This document shows, piece by piece, positions 1-8,324 of a stretch of DNA of 41,859 nt; position 1 is the stretch's first letter; each line of letters starts with the position of its first letter. A program made the position numbers and the translations under genes. Below the pieces are notes generated by a model. The model had not been told where the DNA came from. It worked only from the letters and a program-made list of their open reading frames with translations, and did not search any database. Origin of the DNA: Mycobacterium sp. (lineage in GTDB: Bacteria; Actinomycetota; Actinomycetes; Mycobacteriales; Mycobacteriaceae). The stretch lies in the NCBI GenBank assembly GCA_011620645.1, contig WOYS01000040.1:25171-67029 (forward strand), given 5' to 3'.

Positions 1-11
1 GAGGCTGACAC

Positions 12-977
12 GTGAGCGATGGGACCGCGGAATTGCACCTGGTTCTCGGCGAGGAGGAATTGCTCGTCGAGCGTGCCGTGGCCGAGGTGATGCGGGCGGC
101 CCGGAAGAAGGCCGGCACCGTCGATGTGCCGGTGGACAGGCTGCGTGCGGGTGAGGTCAGCACGAGTGAGCTCGCCGAGTTGCTGAGTCCGTCGCTGTTC
201 GCCGACGAGCGTGTCGTGGTGCTGGATGCCGCCGGTGAGGCCGGCAAGGAAGCCGCGGCGCTGGTCGTCAGTTCGGCGGCAGACCTGCCGCCGGGAACCC
301 TGCTGGTGGTGGTGCACTCCGGCGGAGGCCGCGCAAAGGCGATGGTCGATCAACTCAAGAAGCTCGGCGCTCAGGTGCATGCGTGCGCAAAGATCGCCAA
401 GCCGGCCGAGCGTGCCGACTTCGTCCGGCGCGAGTTCCGGTCGCTCAAGCTGAAGGTGGACGACGACACGGTGTCCGCGATCCTCGACGCGGTCGGCTCC
501 GACATCCGCGAGCTGGCGGCGGTCTGTTCGCAACTGGTCGCCGACACCGACGGCGGGGTTGACGCGGCGGCGGTGCGGCGCTATCACAGCGGTAAGGCCG
601 AGGTGAAGGGTTACGAAATCGCCGACATGGCGATCCTCGGCGATGTTCCGGGGGCCGCGGAGGCGTTGCGCTGGGCGATGCTCAGCGGGGAGCCGCATGT
701 GGTGCTGGCCGATGCGCTGGCCGAGGCGGTGCACACCATCGCCAGAGTCGGGGCGATACAGGGCGACCCGTACCGGTTGGCGGGGGAGCTGGGCATGCCG
801 CCCTGGCGCATACAGAAGGCGCAGAAGCAGTCGCGGCGATGGTCGTATGACCGGGTTGCCGAGGCGCTGCGGGTGGTGGCAGCGCTGAACGCCGACGTCA
901 AGGGCGCGGCGGCCGACGCGGATTATGCGCTGGAGTCGGCGGTGCGCAAGGTCGCCGAGCTGGCTACCGAGGGGTGA
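12..977 (+). CDS. holA: DNA polymerase III subunit delta
   Basis: Delta subunit of the clamp loader, which opens the beta clamp and loads it on primed DNA together with delta' and tau/gamma. The 321-residue product has the expected family length. It starts with the conserved N-terminal block [14 protein letters not shown], followed by the region that binds the sliding clamp, and ends in the helical collar domain (from about residue 205, then [12 protein letters not shown]). GTG is taken as start because a GAGG lies 8 nt before it at the window edge. The gene is convergent with rpsT, as in M. tuberculosis (Rv2413c/rpsT). Identification rests on recognised family motifs. Confidence 0.93.
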   Translation: MSDGTAELHLVLGEEELLVERAVAEVMRAARKKAGTVDVPVDRLRAGEVSTSELAELLSPSLFADERVVVLDAAGEAGKEAAALVVSSAADLPPGTLLVVVHSGGGRAKAMVDQLKKLGAQVHACAKIAKPAERADFVRREFRSLKLKVDDDTVSAILDAVGSDIRELAAVCSQLVADTDGGVDAAAVRRYHSGKAEVKGYEIADMAILGDVPGAAEALRWAMLSGEPHVVLADALAEAVHTIARVGAIQGDPYRLAGELGMPPWRIQKAQKQSRRWSYDRVAEALRVVAALNADVKGAAADADYALESAVRKVAELATEG

Positions 978-1017
978 GCGTCGCACCGGGACACGACTGA
1001 TCCGGTGCCCGGACACG

Positions 1018-1057
1018 CAAAAACCCGCGCGTGACAGAAGTTCGCCGACGCGCGGGT
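1018..1057 (-). terminator. Rho-independent terminator of rpsT
   Basis: On the minus strand, 17 nt past the rpsT stop codon, arms ACCCGCGCGT (1023-1032) and ACGCGCGGGT (1048-1057) form a perfect 10-bp GC-rich stem with a 15-nt loop. A five-base A run on the plus strand (1019-1023) becomes a U tract in the rpsT transcript. Stem plus U tract is the classical intrinsic terminator layout. In the holA direction there is no T run after the stem, so it should terminate rpsT much better than holA. Confidence 0.8.
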
Positions 1058-1073
1058 GTGCGAAAGAAAAAAA

Positions 1074-1334
1074 TCAGAGCTTGTTGACGGCGACCGCGAG
1101 CGCGGACTTCTTGTTCGCAGCCTGGTTCTTGTGGATCACACCGGCGCTGGCAGCCTTGTCCAGCTTGCGGTTGGTCGCGACCAGCAGTTCGCCGGCCTTG
1201 TCCTTCTCACCGGCTTCGATGGCCTCGCGCAGCCCACGGACAGCCGTACGCAGCGACGACTTCACGGACTGGTTGCGCAGGCGACGGCGCTCGTTGGTCT
1301 TGATGCGCTTTTCCTGCGACTTGATGTTGGCCAC
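1074..1334 (-). CDS. rpsT: 30S ribosomal protein S20
   Basis: Small ribosomal protein that binds 16S rRNA in the body of the 30S subunit. The product is 86 residues, the normal S20 length, and begins [12 protein letters not shown] followed by the basic helical segments typical of the family ([20 protein letters not shown]). I place the start at the GTG at 1334, not at an ATG 54 nt upstream. The GTG gives the standard S20 N terminus and has an AGAAGGA Shine-Dalgarno sequence just before it. Monocistronic, divergent from the ATP-grasp operon and followed by an intrinsic terminator. Confidence 0.96.
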   Translation of the reverse strand: MANIKSQEKRIKTNERRRLRNQSVKSSLRTAVRGLREAIEAGEKDKAGELLVATNRKLDKAASAGVIHKNQAANKKSALAVAVNKL

Positions 1335-1476
1335 GCGTGTAGTTCCTTCTTGAACGTCAGTTGGGATACTTAAGTCTTCGCCCGGCAACGGGCAGCGGTT
1401 GTTTAGGGTACCAGCGGGGGTGCCAATCCCCCAAAGCGGATCGACTGGCCTGCCGGAATGCCGGATTTACGGCAGC

Positions 1477-3243
1477 ATGGCACGTGTGAGCCTACGAACC
1501 TTGCCGAACGAGCCTGCCCGTGCGTCACGCTCCAGTTCCCGCGCGGTCAAACGACAGGCGGGAATCTTCGACGGCTATAACAACCTGGGCAGGTATTCGG
1601 AGGCTTTCGATGAGATGTTTGACGCCGAAGGCAACGTCCGTGGTCCCTACAAGGGAATCTTCACCGAACTCTCGCCGTCGGATGCCTCTGAGCTGGCGGC
1701 CCGCTCCGAAGCCCTCGGCCGTGCGTTCTTCGACCAGGGCATCACATTCTCGTTGTCCGGTCAGGAGCACCCGTTTCCGCTCGACCTTGTACCCCGCGTC
1801 ATCTCCGCGGCCGAGTGGTCACGCCTGGAGAAGGGCATCGCGCAGCGCGTCAAGGCGCTGGAGCTCTACCTCGACGACATCTACGGCGAACAGGAGATTC
1901 TGCGCGACGGGGTCATCCCGCGCCGGCTGATCACCTCCTGCGAGCATTTCCACCGCGAGGCCTTCGGCATCCTCCCGCCCAACGGGGTGCGCATCCACGT
2001 CGCCGGTATCGACCTGGTGCGGGACGCCCAGGGCACGTTCCGGGTGCTTGAGGACAACCTGCGCTCGCCGTCCGGGGTGTCCTACGTCATGGAGAACCGG
2101 CGCACCATGGCCCGGGTATTCCCGAACCTCTTCGCCTCGCACCGGGTGCGAGCGGTGGGGGATTACTCCTTGCATCTGCTGCGCGCGCTGCGCAAGGCTG
2201 CGGCAACCAACGAGGCCGATCCGACCGTGGTCGTGCTGACACCCGGGGTCTACAACTCGGCCTACTTCGAACATTCGCTGCTCGCTCGCCAGATGGGTGT
2301 CGAACTCGTCGAGGGCCGCGATCTGTTCTGCCGCGACAACACCGTCTACATGCGCACCACCGCGGGCGAGCGGCAGGTCGACGTCATCTACCGCCGCATC
2401 GACGACGAATATCTGGACCCGATGCAGTTCCGGCCGGATTCGGTCCTCGGAGTGGCGGGCCTTCTCAACGCCGCGCGCGCGGGAAACGTGGTGATCTCCA
2501 GTGCGGTCGGCAACGGCGTGGGCGATGACAAACTGGTCTATACCTACGTGCCGACCATCATCGAGTACTACCTGGGCGAGAAGCCGTTGCTGGCCAACGT
2601 CGACACCTTCCGGTGCTGGCTGGACGAGGAGCGCGAAGAGGTGCTCGACCGGGTCGGCGAGTTGGTCATCAAACCCGTCGAGGGTTCCGGCGGCTATGGC
2701 ATCGTCTTCGGTCCCGATGCCAACGAGAAGGAACTCGCGACGATCAGCAAGAAAATTCGCGCCGACCCGCGTGGCTGGATCGCGCAGCCGGTGGTGCAGC
2801 TCTCGACGGTGCCGACCCACATCGACGACTGTCTGGCGCCACGGCACGTGGACCTGCGGCCGTTCGCGGTCAACGACGGCGATGGCGTCTGGGTGCTGCC
2901 CGGCGGCTTGACCCGGGTGGCGCTGCCGGAAGGCTCGCTGGTGGTCAACTCCAGCCAGGGCGGTGGTTCCAAGGACACCTGGGTGTTGGCGACGCGGACA
3001 TCGGCGGCTGATCGCGAGCTGGCCGCCGCCGAAGTGGTGCGTTCGCTACCGGATGCCCCCAAGGCCGTTGAACCGTCGGTCGCCGAAAAGGTCTCTCGCA
3101 ACGGGAAAGCCGGCCGAGAGGCCAAGGGTGAGGGGCAGACGCAGAACCAACAGCAGCCCAAAGATGGCCGCGTCTTGTCGGGCAGTCAACCGGAACAACA
3201 GCATCGGCAACAGGTGCAACAACAGCAGGCGGTGGTCGACTGA
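1477..3243 (+). CDS. Circularly permuted ATP-grasp type 2 protein (Rv2411c-like)
   Basis: Member of the circularly permuted ATP-grasp family (DUF404/DUF407 type), predicted to form an amide or peptide-like bond at the cost of ATP; the substrate is unknown. After a short variable N terminus the conserved core starts at FDEMFDAEGNVRGPYKGIF. It continues through LVPRVISAAEW, EDNLRSPSGVSYVMENRR, TPGVYNSAYFEHS and VIKPVEGSGGYGIVFGP (nucleotide-binding grasp) to PGGLTRVALPEGS. The last 50 or so residues are a low-complexity Gln-rich tail. The ATG at 1477 (MARVSL) is preferred; a longer reading from 1399 would run into the rpsT promoter region. It overlaps the alpha-E gene by one base and forms an operon with it and the transglutaminase-like gene, a conserved trio. 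Confidence 0.88.
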   Translation: MARVSLRTLPNEPARASRSSSRAVKRQAGIFDGYNNLGRYSEAFDEMFDAEGNVRGPYKGIFTELSPSDASELAARSEALGRAFFDQGITFSLSGQEHPFPLDLVPRVISAAEWSRLEKGIAQRVKALELYLDDIYGEQEILRDGVIPRRLITSCEHFHREAFGILPPNGVRIHVAGIDLVRDAQGTFRVLEDNLRSPSGVSYVMENRRTMARVFPNLFASHRVRAVGDYSLHLLRALRKAAATNEADPTVVVLTPGVYNSAYFEHSLLARQMGVELVEGRDLFCRDNTVYMRTTAGERQVDVIYRRIDDEYLDPMQFRPDSVLGVAGLLNAARAGNVVISSAVGNGVGDDKLVYTYVPTIIEYYLGEKPLLANVDTFRCWLDEEREEVLDRVGELVIKPVEGSGGYGIVFGPDANEKELATISKKIRADPRGWIAQPVVQLSTVPTHIDDCLAPRHVDLRPFAVNDGDGVWVLPGGLTRVALPEGSLVVNSSQGGGSKDTWVLATRTSAADRELAAAEVVRSLPDAPKAVEPSVAEKVSRNGKAGREAKGEGQTQNQQQPKDGRVLSGSQPEQQHRQQVQQQQAVVD

Positions 3244-4220
3244 TGCTGGCCCGTAACGCGGAATCGCTGTACTGGATCGGCCGCTATGTCGAGCGCGCCG
3301 ACGACACCGCGCGCATTCTCGACGTCGTGGTGCATCAACTGCTCGAGGACTCCAGCGTCGACCCCGATCACACCTCAAGGGTGTTGCTGCGCGTGCTCGA
3401 CATCGAACCACCCGAACAAGAACTGGACGTGTGGTCGCTGACCGATCTCGTCGCCTTCGGCAAGGACACCACCGGTGGGTGCTCGATCGTCGAATCCATC
3501 ACGGCTGCCCGCGAAAATGCCCGTGGTGCACGCGAAGTCACCTCCACCGAGATGTGGGAATGTCTCAACACCACCTATAACGCACTGGCCGAGCGGGAGC
3601 GGGCGGCGCGGCGGCTCGGGCCGCACGAGTTCCTCGCTTATGTCGAGGGCCGGGCGGCGATGTTCGCCGGGCTGGCCGATTCGACCCTGTCGCGCGATGA
3701 CGGGTACCGATTCATGGTGCTGGGCAGGGCCATCGAACGCGTCGACATGACGGTGCGCATGCTGCTGTCGCGTGTCGGGGACAGCGGATCATCGCCCACA
3801 TGGGTCACGGTGCTGCGTTCGGCCGGCGCTCATGACACCTATCTGCGCACCTACCGTGGTGTCCTCGACGCCGGTCGGGTGGTCGAATTCTTGTTGCTGG
3901 ACCGGCTTTTCCCGCGTTCGGCGTACTACTCGCTGCGATTGGCCGAGCATAGTCTCGACGAACTGTTGAACCGCAGGCACAACCGGGTAGGCTCGACCGC
4001 GGAAGCTCAGCGATTGCTCGGCAGGGCGCGCAGCGAGCTGGAGTTCCTGCCGCCCGGCGCGCTGTTGGAGTCGTTGGAGGACCAGCTGGCGGCGCTGCAG
4101 CAGACTTGCATGCAGGTGGGAGAAGCATTGGCGTTGCAATACTTTCACTCCGCACCGTGGGTTGCATGGTCCGATGCCGGGCGCGCCGGTGGCACGGTCA
4201 TCGAGGAGGGAGAGATCTGA
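3243..4220 (+). CDS. Alpha-E domain protein (DUF403, Rv2410c-like)
   Basis: All-helical alpha-E domain protein of 325 residues, the usual length. It starts MLARNAESLYWIGRYVERADDTAR, the family hallmark, and repeats a similar pattern near residue 160 (YRFMVLGRAIERVDMTVRML). The name refers to the conserved helical segments with a glutamate. Biochemical function is unknown. It almost always sits between a permuted ATP-grasp gene and a transglutaminase-like gene, and here it overlaps both by one base (TGATG junctions), so the three products are likely made together and may act as one peptide-modifying system. Confidence 0.88.
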   Translation: MLARNAESLYWIGRYVERADDTARILDVVVHQLLEDSSVDPDHTSRVLLRVLDIEPPEQELDVWSLTDLVAFGKDTTGGCSIVESITAARENARGAREVTSTEMWECLNTTYNALAERERAARRLGPHEFLAYVEGRAAMFAGLADSTLSRDDGYRFMVLGRAIERVDMTVRMLLSRVGDSGSSPTWVTVLRSAGAHDTYLRTYRGVLDAGRVVEFLLLDRLFPRSAYYSLRLAEHSLDELLNRRHNRVGSTAEAQRLLGRARSELEFLPPGALLESLEDQLAALQQTCMQVGEALALQYFHSAPWVAWSDAGRAGGTVIEEGEI

Positions 4221-5059
4221 TGTGGCGCATGCGGGTGGTCCACGCGACGGGCTATGCGTACAAGTCTTCGGTGACGGCGTCTTTCAACGAGGCGCGGTTG
4301 ACGCCCAGGTCGGATTCCCGGCAGAACGTGATCCTCAACCGGGTGGAGACCGTTCCGGCCACCAGGCAGTACCGCTATGTCGATTACTGGGGCACCGCGG
4401 TGACGACATTCGACCTGCACGCGCCGCACACCGAGTTGGAAGTCACCGCGTCCTCGGTGGTGGAGACCGAGGATCCCGGTCTGCCAGATTCATCGGTCAG
4501 CTGGGATGACCTGGAATCCGCGGCGGTGATCGACAGGTTCGACGAACTGCTCACGCCGACGGCGTACACGCCGTCCAGCAAGCGCATCGAGCGGGTGGGC
4601 CGGCGGATCTCGAAGTACCACGAGCCGCAGGCGGCCGTCATCGAGGCGGCGCGCTGGGTGCATGGTGAGCTCGAGTACGTGGCCGGGACCACCGGTGTGC
4701 ACTCATCGGGTCTGGATGCCCTGCGCGAAGGCAAGGGCGTCTGCCAGGATTTCGCCCATCTGGCGCTGATCCTGTTGCGCGGTATGGGAATACCGGCCCG
4801 ATACGTGTCGGGATACCTGCACCCCGAGCGCACCGCCAAGGTGGGCGACACCATCGAAGGTCAGAGCCATGCCTGGATCCAGGCCTGGACCGGCGACTGG
4901 TGGCATTACGACCCCACCAACGACAAGGCCATCAACGAGCAGTACATCAGCGTCGGGGTGGGGCGCGACTACGCCGATGTGACACCGCTGAAGGGCATCT
5001 ACTCCGGTGAGGGTTCCACCGATCTCGATGTGGTGGTGGAGATCACCCGGCTGGCTTGA
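4220..5059 (+). CDS. Transglutaminase-like cysteine protease-fold protein (Rv2409c-like)
   Basis: Transglutaminase-superfamily enzyme of 279 residues. The N-terminal beta-rich domain (MWRMRVVHATGYAY to about residue 120) is the bacterial transglutaminase N-domain. The catalytic triad is visible: Cys175 in GKGVCQDFAH, His217 in GQSHAWIQAW and Asp231 in WWHYDPTND. Whether it cleaves or ligates is unknown. ATG 4220 overlaps the alpha-E stop by one base and has GAGGAGGG upstream, so the start is secure. Third gene of the ATP-grasp/alpha-E/transglutaminase operon. Absence of a signal peptide suggests cytoplasmic action. Confidence 0.9.
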   Translation: MWRMRVVHATGYAYKSSVTASFNEARLTPRSDSRQNVILNRVETVPATRQYRYVDYWGTAVTTFDLHAPHTELEVTASSVVETEDPGLPDSSVSWDDLESAAVIDRFDELLTPTAYTPSSKRIERVGRRISKYHEPQAAVIEAARWVHGELEYVAGTTGVHSSGLDALREGKGVCQDFAHLALILLRGMGIPARYVSGYLHPERTAKVGDTIEGQSHAWIQAWTGDWWHYDPTNDKAINEQYISVGVGRDYADVTPLKGIYSGEGSTDLDVVVEITRLA

Positions 5060-5159
5060 CGGCGACACCGGCATGCACCTGCACCCGGGTCATCTCGATC
5101 ATGGCTCGGACATACCGGGCGGATCGGTCACGGTTCCGCACAATCGGCCAATAGGGTGC

Positions 5160-5198
5160 GAATGCGACGTAGCCTGGAATGCGACGTAGCCTGGAATG
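5160..5198 (+). repeat. Exact 17-bp tandem duplication upstream of the CBS gene
   Basis: The unit GAATGCGACGTAGCCTG occurs at 5160-5176 and again at 5177-5193, followed by the first five bases of a third unit (GAATG, 5194-5198). It lies 35 bases before the CBS-protein start codon, in the 173-bp gap after the transglutaminase gene, so it falls in the probable promoter or 5' UTR. No regulator site that I recognise (no DosR box) is present. Confidence 0.9.
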
Positions 5199-5232
5199 TG
5201 TTCGGGATCACATTCTGCTTCTGGAGGGTGCC

Positions 5233-5661
5233 ATGCGAATCGCCGACGTGTTGAAGGCCAAGGGTGCGGCCGTCGCGACGACCACTCCGGAGACGTCGGT
5301 CGCCGCTCTGCTCGCCGGTCTGGTCGACCGAAACATCGGAGCGATGGTGGTCGTGGGCCCGGACGGGCCGGTCGGCATCGTGTCCGAGCGCGATGTGGTG
5401 CACAAACTGCATGATCTCGGTGCGGATCTGTTGGCCCGGCCGGTCAGCGAGATCATGACCAAGCATCTGGTGTTCTGTTCGCCGACGGACTCGGTGGACA
5501 GCCTGAGCGCGGCGATGACCCACCATCGGGTGCGCCACATCCCGGTGCTCGAGAACGGCCGGCTGGCCGGGATCGTCAGCATCGGCGACGTGGTCAAGAC
5601 CCGCATGCAGGAGTTGGAATCCAGCACGGAGCACTTGCAGGCCTACATCACGCAGGGCTGA
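5233..5661 (+). CDS. CBS-domain pair protein (Rv2406c-like)
   Basis: Small cytoplasmic protein of 142 residues consisting of two CBS motifs (a Bateman module). The first spans roughly residues 10-60 (TTTPETSVAALLAGLVDRNIGAMVVVG, then GIVSERDVVHKL). The second spans about 75-130 (IMTKHLVFCSPTDSVDSLSAAM, RHIPVLENGRLAGIVSIGDVVK). Such stand-alone pairs bind adenine nucleotides and act as energy or redox sensors in other proteins; the ligand here is not known. The start at ATG 5233 is set by GGAGGG five bases upstream. A 17-bp tandem duplication sits in its upstream region. Confidence 0.88.
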   Translation: MRIADVLKAKGAAVATTTPETSVAALLAGLVDRNIGAMVVVGPDGPVGIVSERDVVHKLHDLGADLLARPVSEIMTKHLVFCSPTDSVDSLSAAMTHHRVRHIPVLENGRLAGIVSIGDVVKTRMQELESSTEHLQAYITQG

Positions 5662-5745
5662 ATGAGCGTGCGACTGATGTGCGGCCCGCGGTGCGGGCGG
5701 ATACGGCTGCTGGGCGTGCCGGCGGCGGTCGCCGTCGCGGGGTAG

Positions 5746-6327
5746 TCAGCTCCAGGAGAACTCGGCCCGCAGCCGGGTCGCGACGATCTCGAAGCGATCC
5801 TTGTCGAGGATGGCGCCCTCGCGGCGGATTCCGTCCTCGGGCACGTCGAGCACCCGGTCCAGACGCACCCAGCTGGGCCGACCGTCGTGATCCCAGTTAC
5901 CCGTCCCGATCCCGACCCAGTCGGCGTCCTCGGCGTGGTGTTCCTGGCTGGAGAGCATGAGCCCGAGCAGGGTGCGGTGGTTGCGGCCCACCACCAGCAC
6001 CGGGCGATCCTTGCCGCGGGTCGGGTCGTCCTCGTAGGCCACCCAGGTCCAGACGATCTCGCCGGGATCGGCCTGACCGTCCAGGTCCGGGGAGTAGACG
6101 ATGCGCCGGGCCCGACGGGCGGTGGGCAGGCTGGCGCCGGTCACCGGTCGACCGCTGGTGAGGGCGGCCGGCGGCGGGGTGGCCTGCGCCGCGAGAGCCT
6201 CCATTCCGATCTTGAGACCTTGCTGGATGACCCGTTCCGGGTTGGGAAGCTCGCGGAGGAGCTTCGGGGCCTCTTTGAAGACGAGGTTCTCCGCGAACCT
6301 CTGGAAGGCCTTCCACTGGGACGCCAT
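5746..6327 (-). CDS. Stand-alone PemK/MazF-fold protein (Rv2405-like)
   Basis: Protein of 193 residues. About the first 80 residues are a predicted helical, basic N-terminal extension (ASQWKAFQRFAENLVFKEAP...). The C-terminal half has the PemK/MazF pattern: PGEIVWTWVAYEDD, RGKDRPVLVVGR, LLGLMLSS and the closing VRLDRVLDVPEDGIRREGAILDKDRF. Classical MazF toxins are about 110 residues and paired with an antitoxin. Here no antitoxin-like gene is adjacent and the protein is much longer. Toxin activity is therefore an open question; the family in mycobacteria is conserved and annotated as hypothetical. ATG 6327 fits a leaderless transcript (see the TATGCT box). Confidence 0.72.
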   Translation of the reverse strand: MASQWKAFQRFAENLVFKEAPKLLRELPNPERVIQQGLKIGMEALAAQATPPPAALTSGRPVTGASLPTARRARRIVYSPDLDGQADPGEIVWTWVAYEDDPTRGKDRPVLVVGRNHRTLLGLMLSSQEHHAEDADWVGIGTGNWDHDGRPSWVRLDRVLDVPEDGIRREGAILDKDRFEIVATRLRAEFSWS

Positions 6328-6335
6328 AGCCGCCA

Positions 6336-6341
6336 AGCATA
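6336..6341 (-). promoter_or_regulatory. -10 element (TATGCT) for the PemK-like gene
   Basis: On the minus strand TATGCT matches the mycobacterial TANNNT -10 consensus and ends 8 nt before the ATG at 6327. That predicts transcription starting at or within a base or two of the start codon, and no Shine-Dalgarno sequence is visible. lepA starts only 26 bp away on the other strand. Confidence 0.45.
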
Positions 6342-6353
6342 GCGAGAGCGAGT

Positions 6354-8270
6354 GTGCCCGATTGTGTCCAGCGGGCCCGCTGTCGATACCCTGGGAGAAC
6401 ACGATCGCGTCAGGACCAGGAGATTCCCATCAGCAGTTTCGCCGACAAGACGTTCACCCCGCCGGCCCAGATACGGAACTTCTGCATCATCGCCCATATC
6501 GACCACGGCAAGTCGACGCTGGCCGACCGCATGCTGGGAATCACCGGCGTCGTCGCGGACCGCGATATGCGGGCCCAGTACCTCGACCGGATGGACATCG
6601 AGCGGGAACGCGGCATCACCATCAAGGCGCAGAATGTGCGGCTGCCCTGGCGGGTGAACGGCGAAGATTTCGTCCTGCACCTGATCGACACCCCCGGCCA
6701 CGTCGACTTCACCTACGAGGTGTCCCGCGCGCTGGAGGCCTGCGAGGGTGCGGTGCTGCTCGTCGACGCCGCCCAGGGCATCGAGGCGCAGACGCTGGCC
6801 AACCTGTACCTGGCCCTGGACCGGGACCTGACCATCATCCCGGTACTGAACAAGATCGACCTGCCTGCCGCCGACCCGGACCGCTACGCCGGCGAGATCG
6901 CCCACATCATCGGCTGCGAGCCCGAGGACGTGCTTCGGGTATCCGGTAAGACCGGTGTGGGGGTGCGCGAGCTGCTCGACGAGGTGGTGCGCCTGATCCC
7001 CGCGCCGGTCGGCGACGCCGACGCACCCGCGCGGGCGATGATCTTCGACTCGGTCTACGACATCTACCGCGGCGTGGTCACCTATGTCCGCGTGGTGGAC
7101 GGCAAGCTCCACCCCCGCGAGAAGATCAAGATGATGTCCACCGGTGCCACCCACGAGTTGCTCGAGGTCGGCATCGTCTCGCCCGACCCGAAGGCCTCCG
7201 ACGGGCTGGGCGTCGGCGAGGTCGGCTACCTCATCACCGGTGTGAAGGACGTCCGTCAGTCGAAGGTCGGTGACACCGTCACCACGTCGCGCCACGGCGC
7301 CACCCAGGCGCTGACCGGCTATCGCGAACCCCGGCCGATGGTCTACTCGGGCCTGTACCCGGTGGACGGCTCGGATTATCCCGTGCTGCGCGAGGCCCTG
7401 GACAAGTTACAGCTCAATGACGCCGCGCTGACCTATGAGCCGGAGACGTCGGTGGCGCTGGGGTTCGGCTTCCGCTGCGGATTCCTCGGGCTGCTGCACA
7501 TGGAAATCACCCGGGAGCGCCTGGAGCGCGAGTTCAACCTCGACCTCATCTCCACCGCACCCAACGTCGTCTACCGCGTGGTCAAGGAAGATAACTCGGA
7601 AATGATCGTCACCAACCCGTCCGACTGGCCTGAGGGCAAGGTCCGCTCCGTCTTCGAGCCGGTCGTGAAGACGACGGTGATCGCGCCCAGTGAGTTCATC
7701 GGCACCATCATGGAGTTGTGCCAGTCGCGCCGCGGTGAACTGGGCGGCATGGACTACCTGTCCCCGGAGCGCGTCGAATTGCGCTACACCATGCCGCTGG
7801 GCGAGATCATCTTCGACTTCTTCGACTCGCTGAAGTCGCGCACCCGCGGGTATGCCAGCCTCGATTACGAGGAGGCCGGCGAGCAGGAGGCCGACCTGGT
7901 GAAGGTGGACATCCTGCTGCAGGGTGAGGCCGTCGACGCGTTCAGTGCGATCGTGCACAAGGACGGCGCGGCTGCCTACGGCAACAAGATGACCACCAAG
8001 CTCAAGGAACTCATCCCGCGCCAGCAGTTCGAGGTGCCGATCCAGGCAGCCGTCGGGTCGAGAATCATCGCCCGCGAAAACATCCGGGCCATCCGCAAGG
8101 ATGTGCTGTCCAAGTGCTACGGCGGTGACATCACCCGTAAGCGCAAGCTGCTTGAGAAGCAGAAAGAGGGCAAGAAGCGGATGAAGACGATTGGCCGGGT
8201 CGAGGTGCCGCAAGAGGCATTCGTCGCCGCGCTGTCGACCGACGCCGCCGCGGACAAACCCAAGAAGTAG
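6354..8270 (+). CDS. lepA: Elongation factor 4 (LepA) GTPase
   Basis: Ribosome-associated GTPase EF-4/LepA. G1 is [10 protein letters not shown]3 DTPGHVDF, G4 NKIDLP and G5 SGKTG. Domains II-IV follow, including [13 protein letters not shown] and the family-specific C-terminal domain with [32 protein letters not shown]. Total length from the GTG at 6354 is 638 residues, a little longer than most LepA because of about 30 extra N-terminal residues before [22 protein letters not shown]. No other ATG, GTG or TTG occurs in frame before the conserved core, and M. tuberculosis LepA has, as I recall, a similar extension. An ATT at 6423, directly after a CAGGAG, is a possible alternative start. Confidence 0.94.
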   Translation: MPDCVQRARCRYPGRTRSRQDQEIPISSFADKTFTPPAQIRNFCIIAHIDHGKSTLADRMLGITGVVADRDMRAQYLDRMDIERERGITIKAQNVRLPWRVNGEDFVLHLIDTPGHVDFTYEVSRALEACEGAVLLVDAAQGIEAQTLANLYLALDRDLTIIPVLNKIDLPAADPDRYAGEIAHIIGCEPEDVLRVSGKTGVGVRELLDEVVRLIPAPVGDADAPARAMIFDSVYDIYRGVVTYVRVVDGKLHPREKIKMMSTGATHELLEVGIVSPDPKASDGLGVGEVGYLITGVKDVRQSKVGDTVTTSRHGATQALTGYREPRPMVYSGLYPVDGSDYPVLREALDKLQLNDAALTYEPETSVALGFGFRCGFLGLLHMEITRERLEREFNLDLISTAPNVVYRVVKEDNSEMIVTNPSDWPEGKVRSVFEPVVKTTVIAPSEFIGTIMELCQSRRGELGGMDYLSPERVELRYTMPLGEIIFDFFDSLKSRTRGYASLDYEEAGEQEADLVKVDILLQGEAVDAFSAIVHKDGAAAYGNKMTTKLKELIPRQQFEVPIQAAVGSRIIARENIRAIRKDVLSKCYGGDITRKRKLLEKQKEGKKRMKTIGRVEVPQEAFVAALSTDAAADKPKK

Positions 8271-8324
8271 CTAGGGCGCCGATGCCGAGGCCGGTGTTGC
8301 GGACCACGCCGAACTCGCCGGGGG

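Noticed and set aside
1819..2847. Long minus-strand open frame of over 300 codons inside the ATP-grasp gene
   Set aside because: Antisense frames stay open in high-GC coding DNA; the protein is low-complexity His/Asp/Arg-rich with no family resemblance. The same applies to long antisense frames in lepA, cysA, nirA, dnaJ2, phoH and uppS.
8271..8324. Minus-strand stretch LTPGEFGVVRNTGLGIGAL after the desulfurase stop, as a gene remnant
   Set aside because: It is open for only about 20 codons before running into the antisense of lepA, has no start, and I could not match it to a family with confidence.
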